Notes: generated by a model not told the origin, from the sequence alone. A stretch of 64,000 nucleotides of DNA from Macrostomum hystrix (GCA_950097015.1 CATNEN010000038.1:28178501-28242500); one strand, 5' to 3'; positions 45,533-59,400 are shown, counted from the first letter of the stretch. Program-made: numbers and translations.

Positions 45533-46303
45533 TCAGCGTCTACGTTTGAGCCTAACAAGTTCAGGGTTAAACATGGAATTGTAAGGCCTATTTCTATCGT
45601 CCAACGGTGGCGGTGAAATTGACCTCGACCGTGCTCGAGCTTCGCCAGTCGATCCGCTTAGCAACCGATTCGCTCGCAGTCGTTCAGCGCGTTCCCTCTC
45701 CAATCTCTCCCGGCGCAGTCGTTGAATGGCTGTTTCGGTCGCCGACGCGGCGGAAATTTTTGGCGGCACGCGAATATCGTCGACCAGTTTCGACTTGGCC
45801 GCTAGCGATGAAACCTTCGTTATTGAAGTTGATTTCGTTGACGTCGTCGACGTCGACGAAGTCGACGAAGTCATATAGGCTGACCGATTTCTAATCATTG
45901 GATCTAGGCGAGACTTTTTTGCCAAGTCTAACTCCTCGGCTGTAGAAGTTGACGACGACAAAGACGGCGCAGGCGCCTCCATCCACCAGGCTCGCTTGTC
46001 GGCGCCGTCGGCGAAGACATTGCGCAATCCGATGTCTCGCTCCGCCTGAAGCTCGCGTTCGCGCTCTTCAACAGCCCGTTCCGCATTGCCAGCGTCGGTG
46101 TCTAGCGTCGTCGTAGAAATTGTCGATGTCGATGGCAACGAAGCTCTGGCGCGCAATTCGCCGAGGCGTCTGTCGGCGTCTGCCTCGGCTGCGCGGAGCT
46201 GCTCTCGACGAAGCTCCTCGGCTGCGGCGGCTTCGTCAGCGCGCACCCGGGCGATGTTCTCCTTGGTGCGGACGTGCCAGCGCTTCTTTGGCAGGATGTT
46301 CAT
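45533..46303 (-). CDS. LENG1: LENG1 homologue (leukocyte receptor cluster member 1)
   Basis: Single exon, 256 residues (human form about 264). The start at 46303 is chosen because MNILPKKRWHVRTKENIARV is the conserved N-terminus of the family; an in-frame extension upstream is hydrophobic and unrelated. The protein is highly charged, with long Ala/Arg/Glu helices, a Ser/Thr-rich linker (about 150-190), the conserved SRLDPM block and the RNRPYNSMFNPELVRLK C-terminus. It is a small, probably nuclear protein with no catalytic motif; family members have been linked to the spliceosome, but the sequence does not show this. Intronless structure among multi-exon neighbours might mean an old retrocopy or simple intron loss. 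Confidence 0.92.
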   Translation of the reverse strand: MNILPKKRWHVRTKENIARVRADEAAAAEELRREQLRAAEADADRRLGELRARASLPSTSTISTTTLDTDAGNAERAVEERERELQAERDIGLRNVFADGADKRAWWMEAPAPSLSSSTSTAEELDLAKKSRLDPMIRNRSAYMTSSTSSTSTTSTKSTSITKVSSLAAKSKLVDDIRVPPKISAASATETAIQRLRRERLERERAERLRANRLLSGSTGEARARSRSISPPPLDDRNRPYNSMFNPELVRLKRRR

Positions 46304-46424
46304 GATGACTGGCCGCTGACAGAGGATGGCTGAAATTGATCGGAGTGGAGCTAGTAACTTAGTGCATTGTACCTTTAGTAGAGTGATTACAAAATAGGAC
46401 AAAAGTGTTAGAAAACTAGCGGAG

Positions 46425-48630
46425 AGTAAGAGAGTCAAAGAGTCAGAGAATCAGAGAGTCAGAGAGTCAGAGAGTCAGAGAATCAGAGAGTCAGAGAGTC
46501 AGAGAATCAGCGAGTTAAAATATCTGAGTCAAAGGGTCAGAGAATAAGAATCAGAGAGTCAGAGAGTTAGAGTGTTAGAGAGTCAAAGAGTCAGAGAGTC
46601 AGAGAGTCAGAGAATCAGAGTCAAAGAGTCAGAGAGTCAGAGAGTCAGAGAGTCAGAGAGTCAGAATCAGAGTCAGAGAGTCAGAGAATCAGAGTCAGAG
46701 AGTTAGAGAGTCAAAGAGTCAGAGAGCCAGAGAATCAGAGAATGAGAGTCAGAGAGTCAGAGAGTCAGAGAGTCAGAGAGTCAGAATCAGAGTCAGAGAG
46801 TCAGAGAATCAGAGTCAGAGGGTCAGAGAATCAGAGTCAGAGAGTTAGAGAATCAGAGTCAGAGAATCAGAGTCAGAGTCAGGGAGTCAGAGAATCAGAG
46901 TCAAAGAGTCAGAGAGTCAGTGTCAGAGAATCAGAGTCAGAGAGTTAGAGAGTCAGAGTCAGAGAATCAGGGAGTCAGAGGGTCAGAGAATCAGAGTCAG
47001 AGAATCAGAGTCAGAGAGTCAGGGAGTCAGAGGGTCAGAGAATCAGAGTCAGAGAGTTAGAGAGTCAGAGAATCAGAGTCAGAGAGAAAGAGAGTCAAAG
47101 AGTCAGAGAGTCAGAGAGTCAGAGACTCAGAGAATGAGAGTCAGAGAGTCAGAGTCAGAGAGTCAGAGAGTCAGAGAGTCAGAATCAGAGTCAGAGAGTC
47201 AGAGAATCAGAGTCAGAGAGTAAGAGAGTCAAAGAGTCAGAGAGTCAGAGAGTCAGAGACTCAGAGAATGAGAGTCAGAGAGTCAGAGAGTCAGAGAGTC
47301 AGAGAGTCAGAGAGTCAGAATCAGAGTCAGAGAGTCAGAGAATCAGAGTCAGAGAGTTAGAGAGTCAAAGAGTCAGAGAGCCAGAGAGTCAGAGAATCAG
47401 AGAATGAGAGTCAGAGAGTCAGAGAGTCAGAGAGTCAGAGAGTCAGAGAGTCAGAATCAGAGTCAGAGAGTCAGAGAATCAGAGTCAGAGAGTTAGAGAG
47501 TCAGAGAATCAGAGTCAGAGAGTAAGAGAGTCAAAGAGTCAGAGAGTCAGAGAGTCAGAGACTCAGAGAATGAGAGTCAGAGAGTCAGAGAGTCAGAGAG
47601 TCAGAGAGTCAGAGAGTCAGAGAGTCAGAATCAGAGTCAGAGAGTCAGAGAATCAGAGTCATAGAGTAAGAGAGTCAAAGAGTCAGAGAGTCAGAGAGTC
47701 AGAGACTCAGAGAATGAGAGTCAGAGAGTCAGAGAGTCAGAGAGTCAGAGAGTCAGAGAGTCAGAATCAGAGTCAGAGAGTCAGAGAATCAGAGTCAGAG
47801 AGTTAGAGAGTCAAAGAGTCAGAGAGCCAGAGAATCAGAGAATGAGAGTCAGAGAGTCAGAGAGTCAGAGAGTCAGAGAGTCAGAATCAGAGTCAGAGAG
47901 TCAGAGAATCAGAGTCAGAGGGTCAGAGAATCAGAGTCAGAGAGTTAGAGAATCAGAGTCAGAGAATCAGAGTCAGAGTCAGGGAGTCAGAGAATCAGAG
48001 TCAAAGAGTCAGAGAGTCAGTGTCAGAGAATCAGAGTCAGAGAGTTAGAGAGTCAGAGTCAGAGAATCAGGGAGTCAGAGGGTCAGAGAATCAGAGTCAG
48101 AGAATCAGAGTCAGAGAGTCAGGGAGTCAGAGGGTCAGAGAATCAGAGTCAGAGAGTCAGGGAGTCAGAGGGTCAGAGAATCAGAGTCAGAGAATCAGAG
48201 TCAGAGTCAGGGAGTCAGAGGGTCAGGGAGTCAGAGGGTCAGGGAGTCAGAGAGTCAGGGAGTCAGAGAGTCAAGGAGTCAGAGGGTCAGGGAGTCAGAG
48301 AGTCAAGGAGTCAGAGGGTCAGGGAGTCAGAGAGTCAGGGAGTCAGAGGGTCAGGGAGTCAGAGAGTCAGCAAGTCAGAGAGTCAGGGAGTCAGAGAGTC
48401 AGGGAGTCAGAGAATGAGAGTCAGAGAATCAGAGTCAGAGTCAGGGAGTCAGAGGGTCAGGGAGTCAGAGAGTCAGGGAGTCAGAGAATCAGAGTCAGAG
48501 TCAGGGAGTCAGAGGGTCAGGGAGTCAGAGAGTCAGGGAGTCAGAGAGTCAGGGAGTCAGAGAGTCAGGGAGTCAGGGAGTCAGAGAATGAGAGTCAGAT
48601 AGTCAGAGATTCAGGAAAACGAAGAGTCAA
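46425..48630. repeat. 8-bp satellite (TCAGAGAG)n, 2.2 kb
   Basis: Tandem octamers with AATCAGAG, GGTCAGAG and TTAGAGAG variants. Blocks near 46742 and 47842 encode identical 68-residue frames exactly 1100 bp apart, so a segment of about 1.1 kb was duplicated inside the array. Almost purely purine on one strand apart from TC steps. It lies upstream of LENG1. Confidence 0.97.
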
Positions 48631-49299
48631 AGAGTTTACAGTGCAATGTAATGCTTAGTAAAAATTATATTAAGTACATTGTTAAAGAACGCAAGATGAA
48701 TCAGTAATTAAAACTTGTCTAATGAGAGCTACGAAAAGTCTATAAAAATCAGTATCACTTGTATTTGCATTCAAAAAACAGGTTTGCAAAATTAATATTA
48801 AAATCTATCCGTTAAATTTTCTCTGCAATTAACAAACAAGAACCGATATTCATTACCTACTACTACTAAGTAAGCACTAAGTAGTGCCACTGGGTAAATA
48901 AAAAAAGTTTGGAATGAGTATTTTTTAAGCAAATAGACAAAAATCACAAAAGTGCTTGTTTAAAAATATAGTGGCAACCGTTAACAAGGCAAATGCCTGA
49001 AAAGCACTTATTAAGCAAATCTAAGATTATCACATTATTTTTAATGAATTTTGATTGATTTAACGGTTGATTATTAGGCGCAAATGGCGAAAAGTATCTA
49101 GGAACACATGTACTTTTAAGAAATAGTAATTGTGTTCTGTGAACAACAAAAACTGTGAATTTAGTGTAAAAAGTTTTACAAAAATATTAAAAAGGAATTT
49201 TCTGCACATCAAGAAACAAGTGCAATTTCTATGAAATGGTCGAAGCGTATTTTTTCTAGATCACAGAGCTCTTGGAAGAAATTGTTGGGATCAGCAATA
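48631..49299. other. AT-rich spacer
   Basis: No gene or array seen between two repeat blocks. Confidence 0.5.
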
Positions 49300-49920
49300 A
49301 TAAAGGGATCATGAGGGGATCAGGTCCTGAAGGAATAAAAGATCATCCGGGGATCAGGTCCTGAGGGAATAAGAGATCATCACGGGATCAGGTCCTGAGG
49401 GAATAAGAGATAAGGGATCAGGTCCTGAGGGAATAGGAGATGAGGGGATCAGGTCCTGAGGGAATAAGAGCTAATGAGGGGATCAGGTCCTGAGGGGATA
49501 AGAGATCAGCAGGGGATCAGGTCCTAAGGGGATAGGAGATCATGAGAGGATCAGGTCCTGAGGGATAAGAGCTAATGAGGGGATCAGGTCCTGAGGGGAT
49601 CAGGTCCTGAGGGGATAAGAGCTAATGAGGGGATCAGGTCCTGAGGGGATAAGAGATCGTCAGGGGATCAGGTCCTGAGGGGATAAGAGATGAGGGGATA
49701 AGAGATGAGGGGATCAGGTCCTGAGGGGATAAGAGATGAGGGGATCAGGTCCTGAGGGGATAAGAGATGAGGGGATCAGGTCCTGAGGGATAAGAGCTAA
49801 TGAGGGGATCAGGTCCTGAGGGGATAAGAGCTAATGAGGGGATCAGGTCCTGAGGGGATATGAGCTAATGAGAGGAACAGGTCCTGAGGGGATAAGAGAT
49901 CATGAGGGAGTCATGAGGCG
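49300..49920. repeat. about 30-bp minisatellite downstream of EFR3
   Basis: Units based on GGGGATCAGGTCCTGAGGGG then ATAAGAGATGA or ATAAGAGCTAATGA. Unit length varies more than in the intronic arrays. Confidence 0.93.
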
Positions 49921-50419
49921 AGAAGAAAAATCTGTGCTCATAAAGTGGGATCTGCAATCACATGGCAAGGTGATAAATATTTTTTAAAGTATTATAAACA
50001 TTTAAAAAATAAAAATTAACTGCAGCGAATCCGAAACCCAGAAGCAAAAAACTAAAAAAGTGACATTGTGTATAGTAATTTGTGGAAGACGGCTATAGAA
50101 TTTAATTTTGCATGAGAAGCTAGTTTTTGGCCATCAATGCCGTGAAATAAAATACGAAAAACTTTATTGTACTCCTACTTAAAAAAACTAAAAAAAACAC
50201 TAAAAAAACATGAAAAAATTAATACAGGAATGTATCGCGTTTTTAGTGTAAAGTATTAACTAACTAAAATAATTACCACTGGATGCATGTAGCCAGGGGA
50301 GCACAGCCGCGGCGCATCCAAAGGCGGTGTACGACTGTCCAGTCCGTGGACAGGGGGAAGCCACCGAAACCATCATAATTTCTAGGCCAGCGGGGTTTCC
50401 CCCCTTGGTTGGACCAATG
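49921..50419. other. EFR3 3' flank, probable 3' UTR
   Basis: Follows the EFR3 stop at 50420 on the minus strand. The first 140 bp are GC-richer, the rest AT-rich. No other gene is seen. Confidence 0.5.
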
Positions 50420-53400
50420 TTAATAAGCGAACAGAGAAGGGAATTCGATCTCTTTTATTGTGGCCGTTCGCCTCGGCACAGCAAAGTCGGCGGTGCCGTC
50501 GGAGCAATTGCAAGCGTCGCAGTCGCGTATCGAACGCAGAATGTCAGAAATATCGCCGACACCAATACTAGCCTCGTCGCTATCAGCCGAGATCGCTTCG
50601 TCGTTGGCGATATCGGCGGCTCGGGAGCGGCGACTGCGTTCTAATAATTCTTCGAAAGTGGCGCTGGAGTAGAGCTCTTTCAATTGTTGATCCTCGCGAG
50701 CTCGGCGACGGCTGCGCTCCTGGGTGGATTCAACTGCGGAGTAGGGATGCGAGGTTATTGGCTGGAACCAGAGTCTGACATTGGGGATGGCTGCAAATCG
50801 ATTTAAAAATAGTGTGGGGTGTGGAGCAAGTTAAAATGGGGTGGTGGGTGCGAAGCGTGTTAAAAATGTGGTCTTGGATGTGGAGCCTGTTGAAATGGGG
50901 TGGTGGGTGCGAAGCGTGTTAAAAATGTGGTCTTGGATGTGGAGCCTGTTGAAATGGGGTGGTGGGTGCGAAGCGTGTTAAAAATGTGGTCTTGGATGTG
51001 GAGCCTGTTAAAATGGGGTGGTGGGTGCGAAGCGTGTTAAAAATGTGGTCTTGGATGTGGAGCCTGTTGAAATGGGGTGGTGGGTGCGAAGCATGTTAAA
51101 AATGTGGTCTTGGATGTGGAGCCTGTTGAAATGGGGTGGTGGGTGCGAAGCGTGTTAAAAATGTGGTCTTGGATGTGGAGCCTGTTGAAATGGGGTGGTG
51201 GGTGCGAAGCGTGTTAAAAATGTGGTCTTGGATGTGGAGCCTGTTAAAATGGGGTGGTGGGTGCGAAGCGTGTTAAAAATGTGGTCTTGGATGTGGAGCC
51301 TGTTGAAATGGGGTGGTGGGTGCGAAGCGTGTTAAAAATGGGGTCTTGGATGTGGAGCCTGTTAAAATGGGGTGGTGACGAAGCGTGTTAAAAATGGGGT
51401 CTTGGATGTGGAGCCTGTCAAAATGGGGTGGTTGGTGTGAGCGTTTTAAAATGGGTTGTTGGATGTGCAAAGTGCTAATTTTGGGTGGTGGGTGCTGGTC
51501 GCGTTAAAATGGGGTGTTAGATGTGGAGCCTGTTAAAATGGGGTGGTGGGTGCGGATCGCGTTAAACTGAGCGGTGGGTGCCCCACGCAGAAAAATCAAG
51601 TGTTGGGTACGGAACATGTAAAATGGGGGTGCTGGGTAGTGTCGCTTAGCACTTAACGGTGGCGCGCGTGAAGCGTGTAAAAATAAGATGGTCAGTTCAG
51701 AGTCGAAAAACTAGATAGCCAATTAAACAGTAAAACCTAGCGGCTGGTTGTTCGACTCGTGGAACTTGTTGTAGAACTAAAAAGAAACTCACACATAATT
51801 CCACGGAATGCATTAAACGACAGGTCTAGCGTAGCAGCAGCTGAAGCGGCAGCGGCGGCATTGTCGCTGCCACCGATTTGTCGGCTGGCTCGACGCTCCG
51901 TCGGCGGCGCGGTAGCGTAGTTCAACGACCAGATGCTGTCGTGACGCTGCACAATCCCCGAATTAGGAAGCGGCAGATAGTCATTGGCGTCTGCGGTTGG
52001 AAGAAAATGCTTAGCTATTTCTGGTATAGAAAATTATTGGGATAGTACAACAACCACGCCGTTCACTCACCACTTGAAACAGCAGCAGCAGATGGAGTAC
52101 TATTAGACTGCATTGAAGCGGCCGATTCCACAGCAGTCAAGCCGAAGGTTGCCACCCGCTGACGATGACCGGCTCCGAAAACAGCCGAAGCACCATCCAG
52201 CGGAGAATGCAGACTAGCAAAATTCAGCAACTCGAATGGCTGACGCAAACTGGAGGTGTTCAGACCACAAGCTTGCAGCGCCGCCTCAGCTGCCTCCGCT
52301 GAAAACAGCAACTCCTGCGGCACTGGCTCCTGGCTAACACAACCACAAAATTATGGAGAATGATTCTTTAGAACTGAACTGCGCCGGCTCCTATCTACCC
52401 TGCCTGTCTTCTATCTACCCCGCCTGTCTCCTAACTACCCCGCCTGTCTCCTAACTACCCTGCCTGTCTCCTATCTACCCCGCATGTCTCCTATCTACCC
52501 TGCCTGTCTCCTATCTACCGCGCATGTCTCCTAACTACCCTGCCTGTCTCCTTACTACCCCGCCTGTCTCCTATCTACCCCGCCTGTCTCCTAACTACCC
52601 TGCCTGTCTCCTATCTACCCTGCCTGTCTCCTATCTACCGCGCATGTCTCCTAACTACCCTGCCTGTCTCCTTACTACCCCGCCTGTCTCCTATCTACCC
52701 CGCCTGTCTCCTAACTACCCTGCCTGTCTCCTAACTACCCTGCCTGTCTCCTAACTACCCTGCCTGTCTCCAAACTACCCTGCCTGTCTCCTACCTACCC
52801 TGCCTGTCTCCCTATCTTTGTCTTCTTATTTGAAAGTGAAGGCAAAAAACCAAAACGAACCCATTTTGCTTCAAATAATAAAAACTAAGAAATTAAAATC
52901 ACTTGTGAAATACATCTGAAATGTTAAAATGTTATAACCCAAAAATAAAAGTAAAAATAAATCTGAACTATATGCTCATTACCTATCATGCATTAGCAAA
53001 ACCAATTTTAATAATGCGATTACAGAGTAAAAAACTTACATTTGGTTTCTGCATTATAACTGTAAAAAACAGAATGTAATTTCTAATTCGACTGTTTAGA
53101 AAAAATATAACCCAAAGTTCTTACCTTCTAGTGGGCAAGTTTAGTACACCTTTCTTAATAAGGGCATAGTCTGGTAGAAGGTGAGGCGCAGACTTACGGC
53201 GTTGACTTATCACCTGCGGGTGATGGGGTAGCTAGAGTAGATATGCTCGCTAAACTAGATCGGGTAGATAAAGTAGATAGGCTTGCTAAAGTATATAGGG
53301 TAGCTAGAGTAGATATGCTCGCTAAACTAGATCGGGTAGCTAGAGTAGATAGGCTTGCTAAAGTATATAGGGTAGCTAGAGTAGATATGCTCGCTAAACT

Positions 53401-56400
53401 AGATCGGGTAGCTAGAGTAGATAGGCTTGCTAAAGTATATAGGGTAGCTAGAGTAGATAGGGTAGCTAAAGTAGATAGGGTAGCTAAAGTAGATAGGGTA
53501 GCTAAAGTAGATAGGGTAGCTAGAGTAGATACGGTAGCTAGAGTAGATAGGCTCGCTAAACTAGATCGGGTAGCTAGAGTAGATAGGGTAGCTAGAGTAG
53601 ATACAGTAGCGAAAGTAGATAGGGTAGCTAAAAGAAGATAGGGTAGCTAGAGTAGATAGGGTAGCTAAAGTAGATAGGGTAGCTAGAGTAGATAGGGTAG
53701 CTAGAGTAGATTGGCTCGCTAAACTAGATCGGGTAGCTAGAGTAGATAGGGTAGCTAGAGTAGATACAGTAGCGAAAGTAGATAGGGTAGCTAGAAAAGA
53801 TTAAGCTAGGAGTTAAATAGGAAATGGGAGGGTAGTTTAGAAACAAGATGGTAGATAAGAGACTGGGAGTAGTGGACAGTAGGCAGGCAGAGTAGATAGT
53901 AGAGTAGGCTTACCTGAGCAACGTGCTCTCGAAACGCGTCCCCAGGCGTGGCCCAGCCAAGCAGGCTGACATAGGAGGCCAGAACAGCGTGAACTACGGC
54001 TGACGAAGCATTGTTAGTTTTGGATGTACCATTGCCAGCGGCTTGACTATTGTCCTGTATTTTATTGTCGCCATCCTTAGACTCAGAAATCTGCTCAAAA
54101 GTTGAGCAGAGTCGTTGTTGAGCAGTGACCCAGAGTCGGTGCAGTTCAACTAAGCCTTGATTGTTAGTAAGCGTCATTGGAGAGGCGCATTGCACAGCTA
54201 ACAGGCAGGCACAGGTGCCCAATGATTGGGCCAGTTCTAAGCTCGGCATCGCCTGATTGGCTAATTGGGTTAGCTGCTCAACTAGATGACACATCAATTG
54301 GCGAGCCGATCGAGTTAGGGGAAACGAAGCGGCGGACGCATCCTAAACGATTGTAATTGAGAATGTGGAATCAGTTTGATTGACATTGACGAGTGACATT
54401 GACGAGTGACATTGATGAGTGACATTGATGAGTGACATTGATGAGTGACATTGATGAGTGAAATTCATGAGTGACATTGATGAGCAACATTGATAAGTGA
54501 AATTCATGAGTGACGTTGATGAGGCACATTGACGAGTGACATTGACGAGTGACATTGACGAGTGACATTGATGAGTGACATTGATGAGTGACATTGATGA
54601 GTGACATTGATGAGCAACATTGATAAGTGAAATTCATGAGTGACATTGATGAGTGACATTGATGAGTGACATTGATGAGTGACATTGATGAGTGACATTG
54701 ATGAGTGACATTGATGAGTGACATTGATGAGCAACATTGATAAGTGAAATTCATGAGTGACATTGATGAGCAACATTGATAAGTGAAATTCATGAGTGAC
54801 GTTGATGAGCAACATTGATAAGTGAAATTCATGAGTGACATTGATGAGCAACATTGATAAGTGAAATTCATGAGTGACATTGATGAGCAACATTGATAAG
54901 TGAAATTCATGAGTGACGTTGATGAGGCACATTGATGAGCGACATTAATAAGTGACATTGACAAGTGAAATTGACATTGACGATGACGGCATTGACGATT
55001 GATGAGTTTAAAGCGAGTTTTAATAACACAAATAGCATACCAATCTCCATCTAACATCGTCGGCTTCATCGCCGGAATCTTCGGTAGTGTCAACAATATC
55101 AGCGGCGTTAGGCCAGGCGTCAAACAACGGCAGCGGTTGTGGACAAAGTCGTTTGCGACAACGCTGACGATCTAGCAGTGCGGCAAGCACCGCAGCCTGC
55201 TGCTGCTGCTGCTCTTGAACCAGCAAAGCGCCTAGAAGATCCATCGGCAGCGCCACAGCTAGAGATCTAGATCGATAGGCGTCTGCTACCATAGCAACGG
55301 CGCTTAGCAACGCCAAGCCAAGCGAATTAAACAGCGCCGAATTGTCGGAATCGCGAACAAGCATAGCTGATGGCGGCTCATAGGTGAGCAAATATTTCAT
55401 GATCTCCAATTTATGAGTATCTGGAGCAGCTTCAGCGTAACGGCTCATTGTGAGCACCAGCTCCTGCCTGTACTGCTGCTCAGCCTGGGAAATAATAGTT
55501 CGTTAAATCAATATGGAAATATTCGGTTTTAGAATGCCATTTATCTATTAAAAAGGGATTCATCGGATATGAATGGGATTAACGAATAACCAGTGTATTC
55601 GGGGGGGTTGAGTGGCAGAGCAATTAACGCGTTTGCCTCTCGCACCAAGGTACCTGAGCTCCATTCCACGGCGAGGCCACATACATTTGTACACTCCTGT
55701 GTGTTCTCAGGAGTCAGCGAAATGAGCAGAATTGCCTCCTCGCTGGCTCCGGGTCTAGTGTCACCAAATAATGTGCCATTGCCCGCATCCCTCTTGCAAT
55801 TACTATAATATTATTATTAAAACCATTGTATTTGATGGCAACAATGATGGGAATTGGAGCCTACTAATTGCAGCGTTGGATTCAGGACTTGAAGGTTGGG
55901 GGTTCGATTCCTCACAACACTAAAAAAGTGTGTCCTTTAGCAATATACTAAACTCTGCATTGCTTCAGTTCACACAGCTGTTAAAATGGCCCAATTGGCA
56001 CACTTGTAATCAATTTAATTATTATCATTTTTGTATCGGACCACGGAGTTAACAGAATCAACGGCTGCTTCACAACTCAAACTCACAGGTTGCTGAGGCG
56101 AAGCCGAATACAAACTGCGAGCTAATTGGCAGCAAAGCTCTTTGAAGACATTGTAGACAGCTGGGCCAACAGAATCCCCAGCGGCAAAGCCAACGATGCC
56201 AGATACCACCTGAAAATCAGTTCGATGGGGATAGCATACTGGAGAGATGCTAACAACTGAGAATAATCTGGGAGAACGGAAAGAACCGGTGGGAAATAGG
56301 ATTGGAAGAAATGGGAAGAAACTGGGGAAGAATAGGAAGAAAGGGAAGAAAATGGGAGAACGCAAAAAACTGGGAAATAATACGAAAAAACTGGGGAGAA

Positions 56401-59400
56401 CGGGAAGAAACTGGGAGAATGGATAGAAACTGGGGAAGAACGGGAAGAAACTGGGAGAATGGATAGAAACTGGGGAAGAATTGGAAGAAACTGGGAGAAT
56501 GGATAAAAACTGGGGAAGAACGGGAAGAAACTGGGAGAATGGATAGAAACTGGGGAAGAACGGGAAGAAACTGGGAGAATGGATAGAAACTGGGGAAGAA
56601 CGGGAAGAAACTGGGATAATGGATAGAAACTGGGGAAGAACGGGAAGAAACTGGGAGAATGGATAGAAACTGGGGAAGAACGGGAGAAACTGGGAGAATG
56701 AATAGAAACTGGGGAAGAATGGGAAGAAACTGGGGAAGAATAGGAAGAAACTGGGAGAATGGATAGAAACTGAGGAAGAACGGGAAGAAACTGGGAGAAC
56801 GGATAGAAACTGGGGAAGAATGGGAAGAAACTGGGGAAGAATAGGAAGAAACTGGGAGAATGGATAGAAACTAGGGAGAACGGGAAGAAACTGGGAGAAT
56901 GAATAGAAACTGGGGGGGAAGAATGGGGAAAAAAGTGGAGAAGAATGGGAAAAAAGTGGAGAAGAATGGGAAAAAAGTGAGGCAGAATGGGAAGAAACAC
57001 AGAATACAAAAGGACAAGTAGAGCAAGGCGCACAAAAGGCAGCGCACCTGCAGAACGCACTGTCGCACAGGCGTAGAGGCGGCCACAGACTTCGAGTTCA
57101 GATGTCCAACCAAGCGTTCAACAACAGTGTAAGCGTAGCCTGGCCTAGGCGCCCTAGTGACCAGGGTGCGAAACACCAACAATGCGAAACTGCTGGGCAC
57201 CCACAAGCTGGGATTGGCGTCCAAGTGGGCCAATACGGGCCCAATCACGCAGGCATAGTTGTGAAATGTGGCCCGCATCAGCAGCTCGTCAAGAGCCTCC
57301 TTGGCCAAGTCGAATGGTCGCTCTGTTGGAATTTTTGTTTAAATCAGTGGAATTTTTTACCCTACCAATCTACCCTACCTAAACCCGCAAATCTACTGAC
57401 TGTCCTACCTAAACCCGCCAATCTAATGACTGTCCTACCTGAACCTGCCAATCTACTGACTGTCGAACCTAAACCTGCCAATCTACTGACTGTCCTACCT
57501 AGACCTGCCAATCTACTATCTACCCTACATAAACCTACCGATTTACTGACTACCCTACCTGAACCTACCAATCTTCTGACTGTCCTACCTAAACCTACCA
57601 ATCTACTGGCTACCCTACCTAAGCCTACCAATCTACTGACTAATAAACACACCTGGAGCTCCTGTGCCACGGCCAGCTGCAGCCAACGGTTCCTCGTCGT
57701 CCAGATGAACCTCATCAATCTCCACTGGCGGCGGTGCTTCCAAGTTAAACAGTACAGCGCCAACAATCTGTGTCATGTGCAACTCCTGCCAGATGTTCAA
57801 TTGAAGATCGTCGCTACCAATTTTTCTAACAAGGCCTGCGATTCCGCGGAGACCAGCGCAGCGGACTTTATTTGAAACGGCCGAACTATCCAGGCACATG
57901 CGTACAAATCGTTCTAACAGCGGCGCGTATTCTGATAGATAATTAGGCGTCTCTTTTTCTATGGCCGAATAGGCGCAGAAACTAGCGGAACCAAGGATTT
58001 GCAATTCACGATCTTCACATTCAACTAGACTAGTAACCATGGATAGATAGGCGCAGACTAGACCGTCGAGGCGTTGGCAACACTTTATTAGATTGTCGGC
58101 TATGCTAGTGGCCACAAACACGTGCCTGAGAGCGAAAAATACAATCAAAGAGAAAATTACTTATCTTGAACTTTTGTGCACTTAATACTCGTTAGTTGAT
58201 TGCTTAGGATTAAACAATGAATTCTTCGATATTTTCTACTTCCAGGAAAAAAATCTTAAAATCTCCCTTGAAAAAGACTCCTTTTCTCGACTAGAGAATA
58301 TCGTTGACATTTTCTTTGACAAACTTCTCGACGATCCATACAAAAAATCGACGATATTCTCTCATTCTCGACGATCCACCAAGAAATCTCTTCCATATTC
58401 TCTCCTTCTCGACGATCCACCAAGAAATCTCTTCCATATTCTCTCCTTCTTGACGATCCACCAAGAAATCTCTTCCATATTCTCTCCTTCTTGACGATCC
58501 ACCAAGAAATCTCTTCCATATTCTCTCCTTCTTGACGATCCACCAAGAAATCTCTTCCATATTCTCTCCTTCTTGACGATCCACCAAGAAATCTCTTCCA
58601 TATTCTCTCCTTCTCGACGATCCACCAAGAAATCTCTTCCATATTCTCTCCTTCTCGACGATCCACCAAGAAATCTCTTCCATATTCTCTCATTCTCGAC
58701 GATCCACCAAGAAATCTCTTCCATATTCTCTCCTTCTTGACGATCCACCAAGAAATCTCTTCCATATTCTCTCATTCTCGACGATCCACCAAGAAATCTC
58801 TTCCATATTCTCTCATTCTCGACGATCCACTAAGAAATCTTCCATATTCTCTCATTCTCGACGATCCATCATAAAAATCGTCGATATTCTCTCCTTCTCG
58901 ATGACACATTCATTGGAATTCTCTCCTTCTCGATGACACATTCATTGGAATTCTCTCCTTCTCGATGACACATTCATTGGAATTCTCTCCATCTCGATGA
59001 CACATTCATTGGAATTCTCTCCTTCTCGATGACACATTCATTGGAATTCTCTCCTTCTCGATGACACATTCATTGGAATTCTCTCCTTCTCGATGACACA
59101 TTCATTGGAATTCTCTCCTTCTCGATGACACATTCATTGGAATTCTCTCTTTCTCGATGACACATTCATTGGAATTCTCTCTTTCTCAATGACACATTCA
59201 TTGAAATTCTCTCCATCTCGATGACACATTCATTGGAATTCTCTCTTTCTCGATGACACATTCATTGGAATTCTCTCTTTCTCAATGACACATTCATTGA
59301 AATTCTCTCCATCTCGATGACACATTCATTGGAATTCTCTCCTTCTCGATGACACATTCATTGGAATTCTCTACTTCTCGATGACACATTCATTGAAATT

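Noticed and set aside
46742-48658. Open frames of RVRESESQ repeats
   Set aside because: Translation of the octamer satellite, open only because the array lacks stops in that frame.
54371-55123. Frames of the HQCHSSMSLINVT type
   Set aside because: Three 13-bp units equal 39 bp, giving periodic open frames inside EFR3 intron 7.
56122-57060. Frames of the FPSFYPFSQFLPVLPQ type that look hydrophobic and membrane-like
   Set aside because: They translate the 40-bp pyrimidine-rich array of EFR3 intron 5; only the adjoining exon parts are real.
58256-58775. Frames of MEEISWWIVKKERIWKRFLG repeats
   Set aside because: Translation of the 41-bp array in EFR3 intron 3; homology and phase show that it is intronic.
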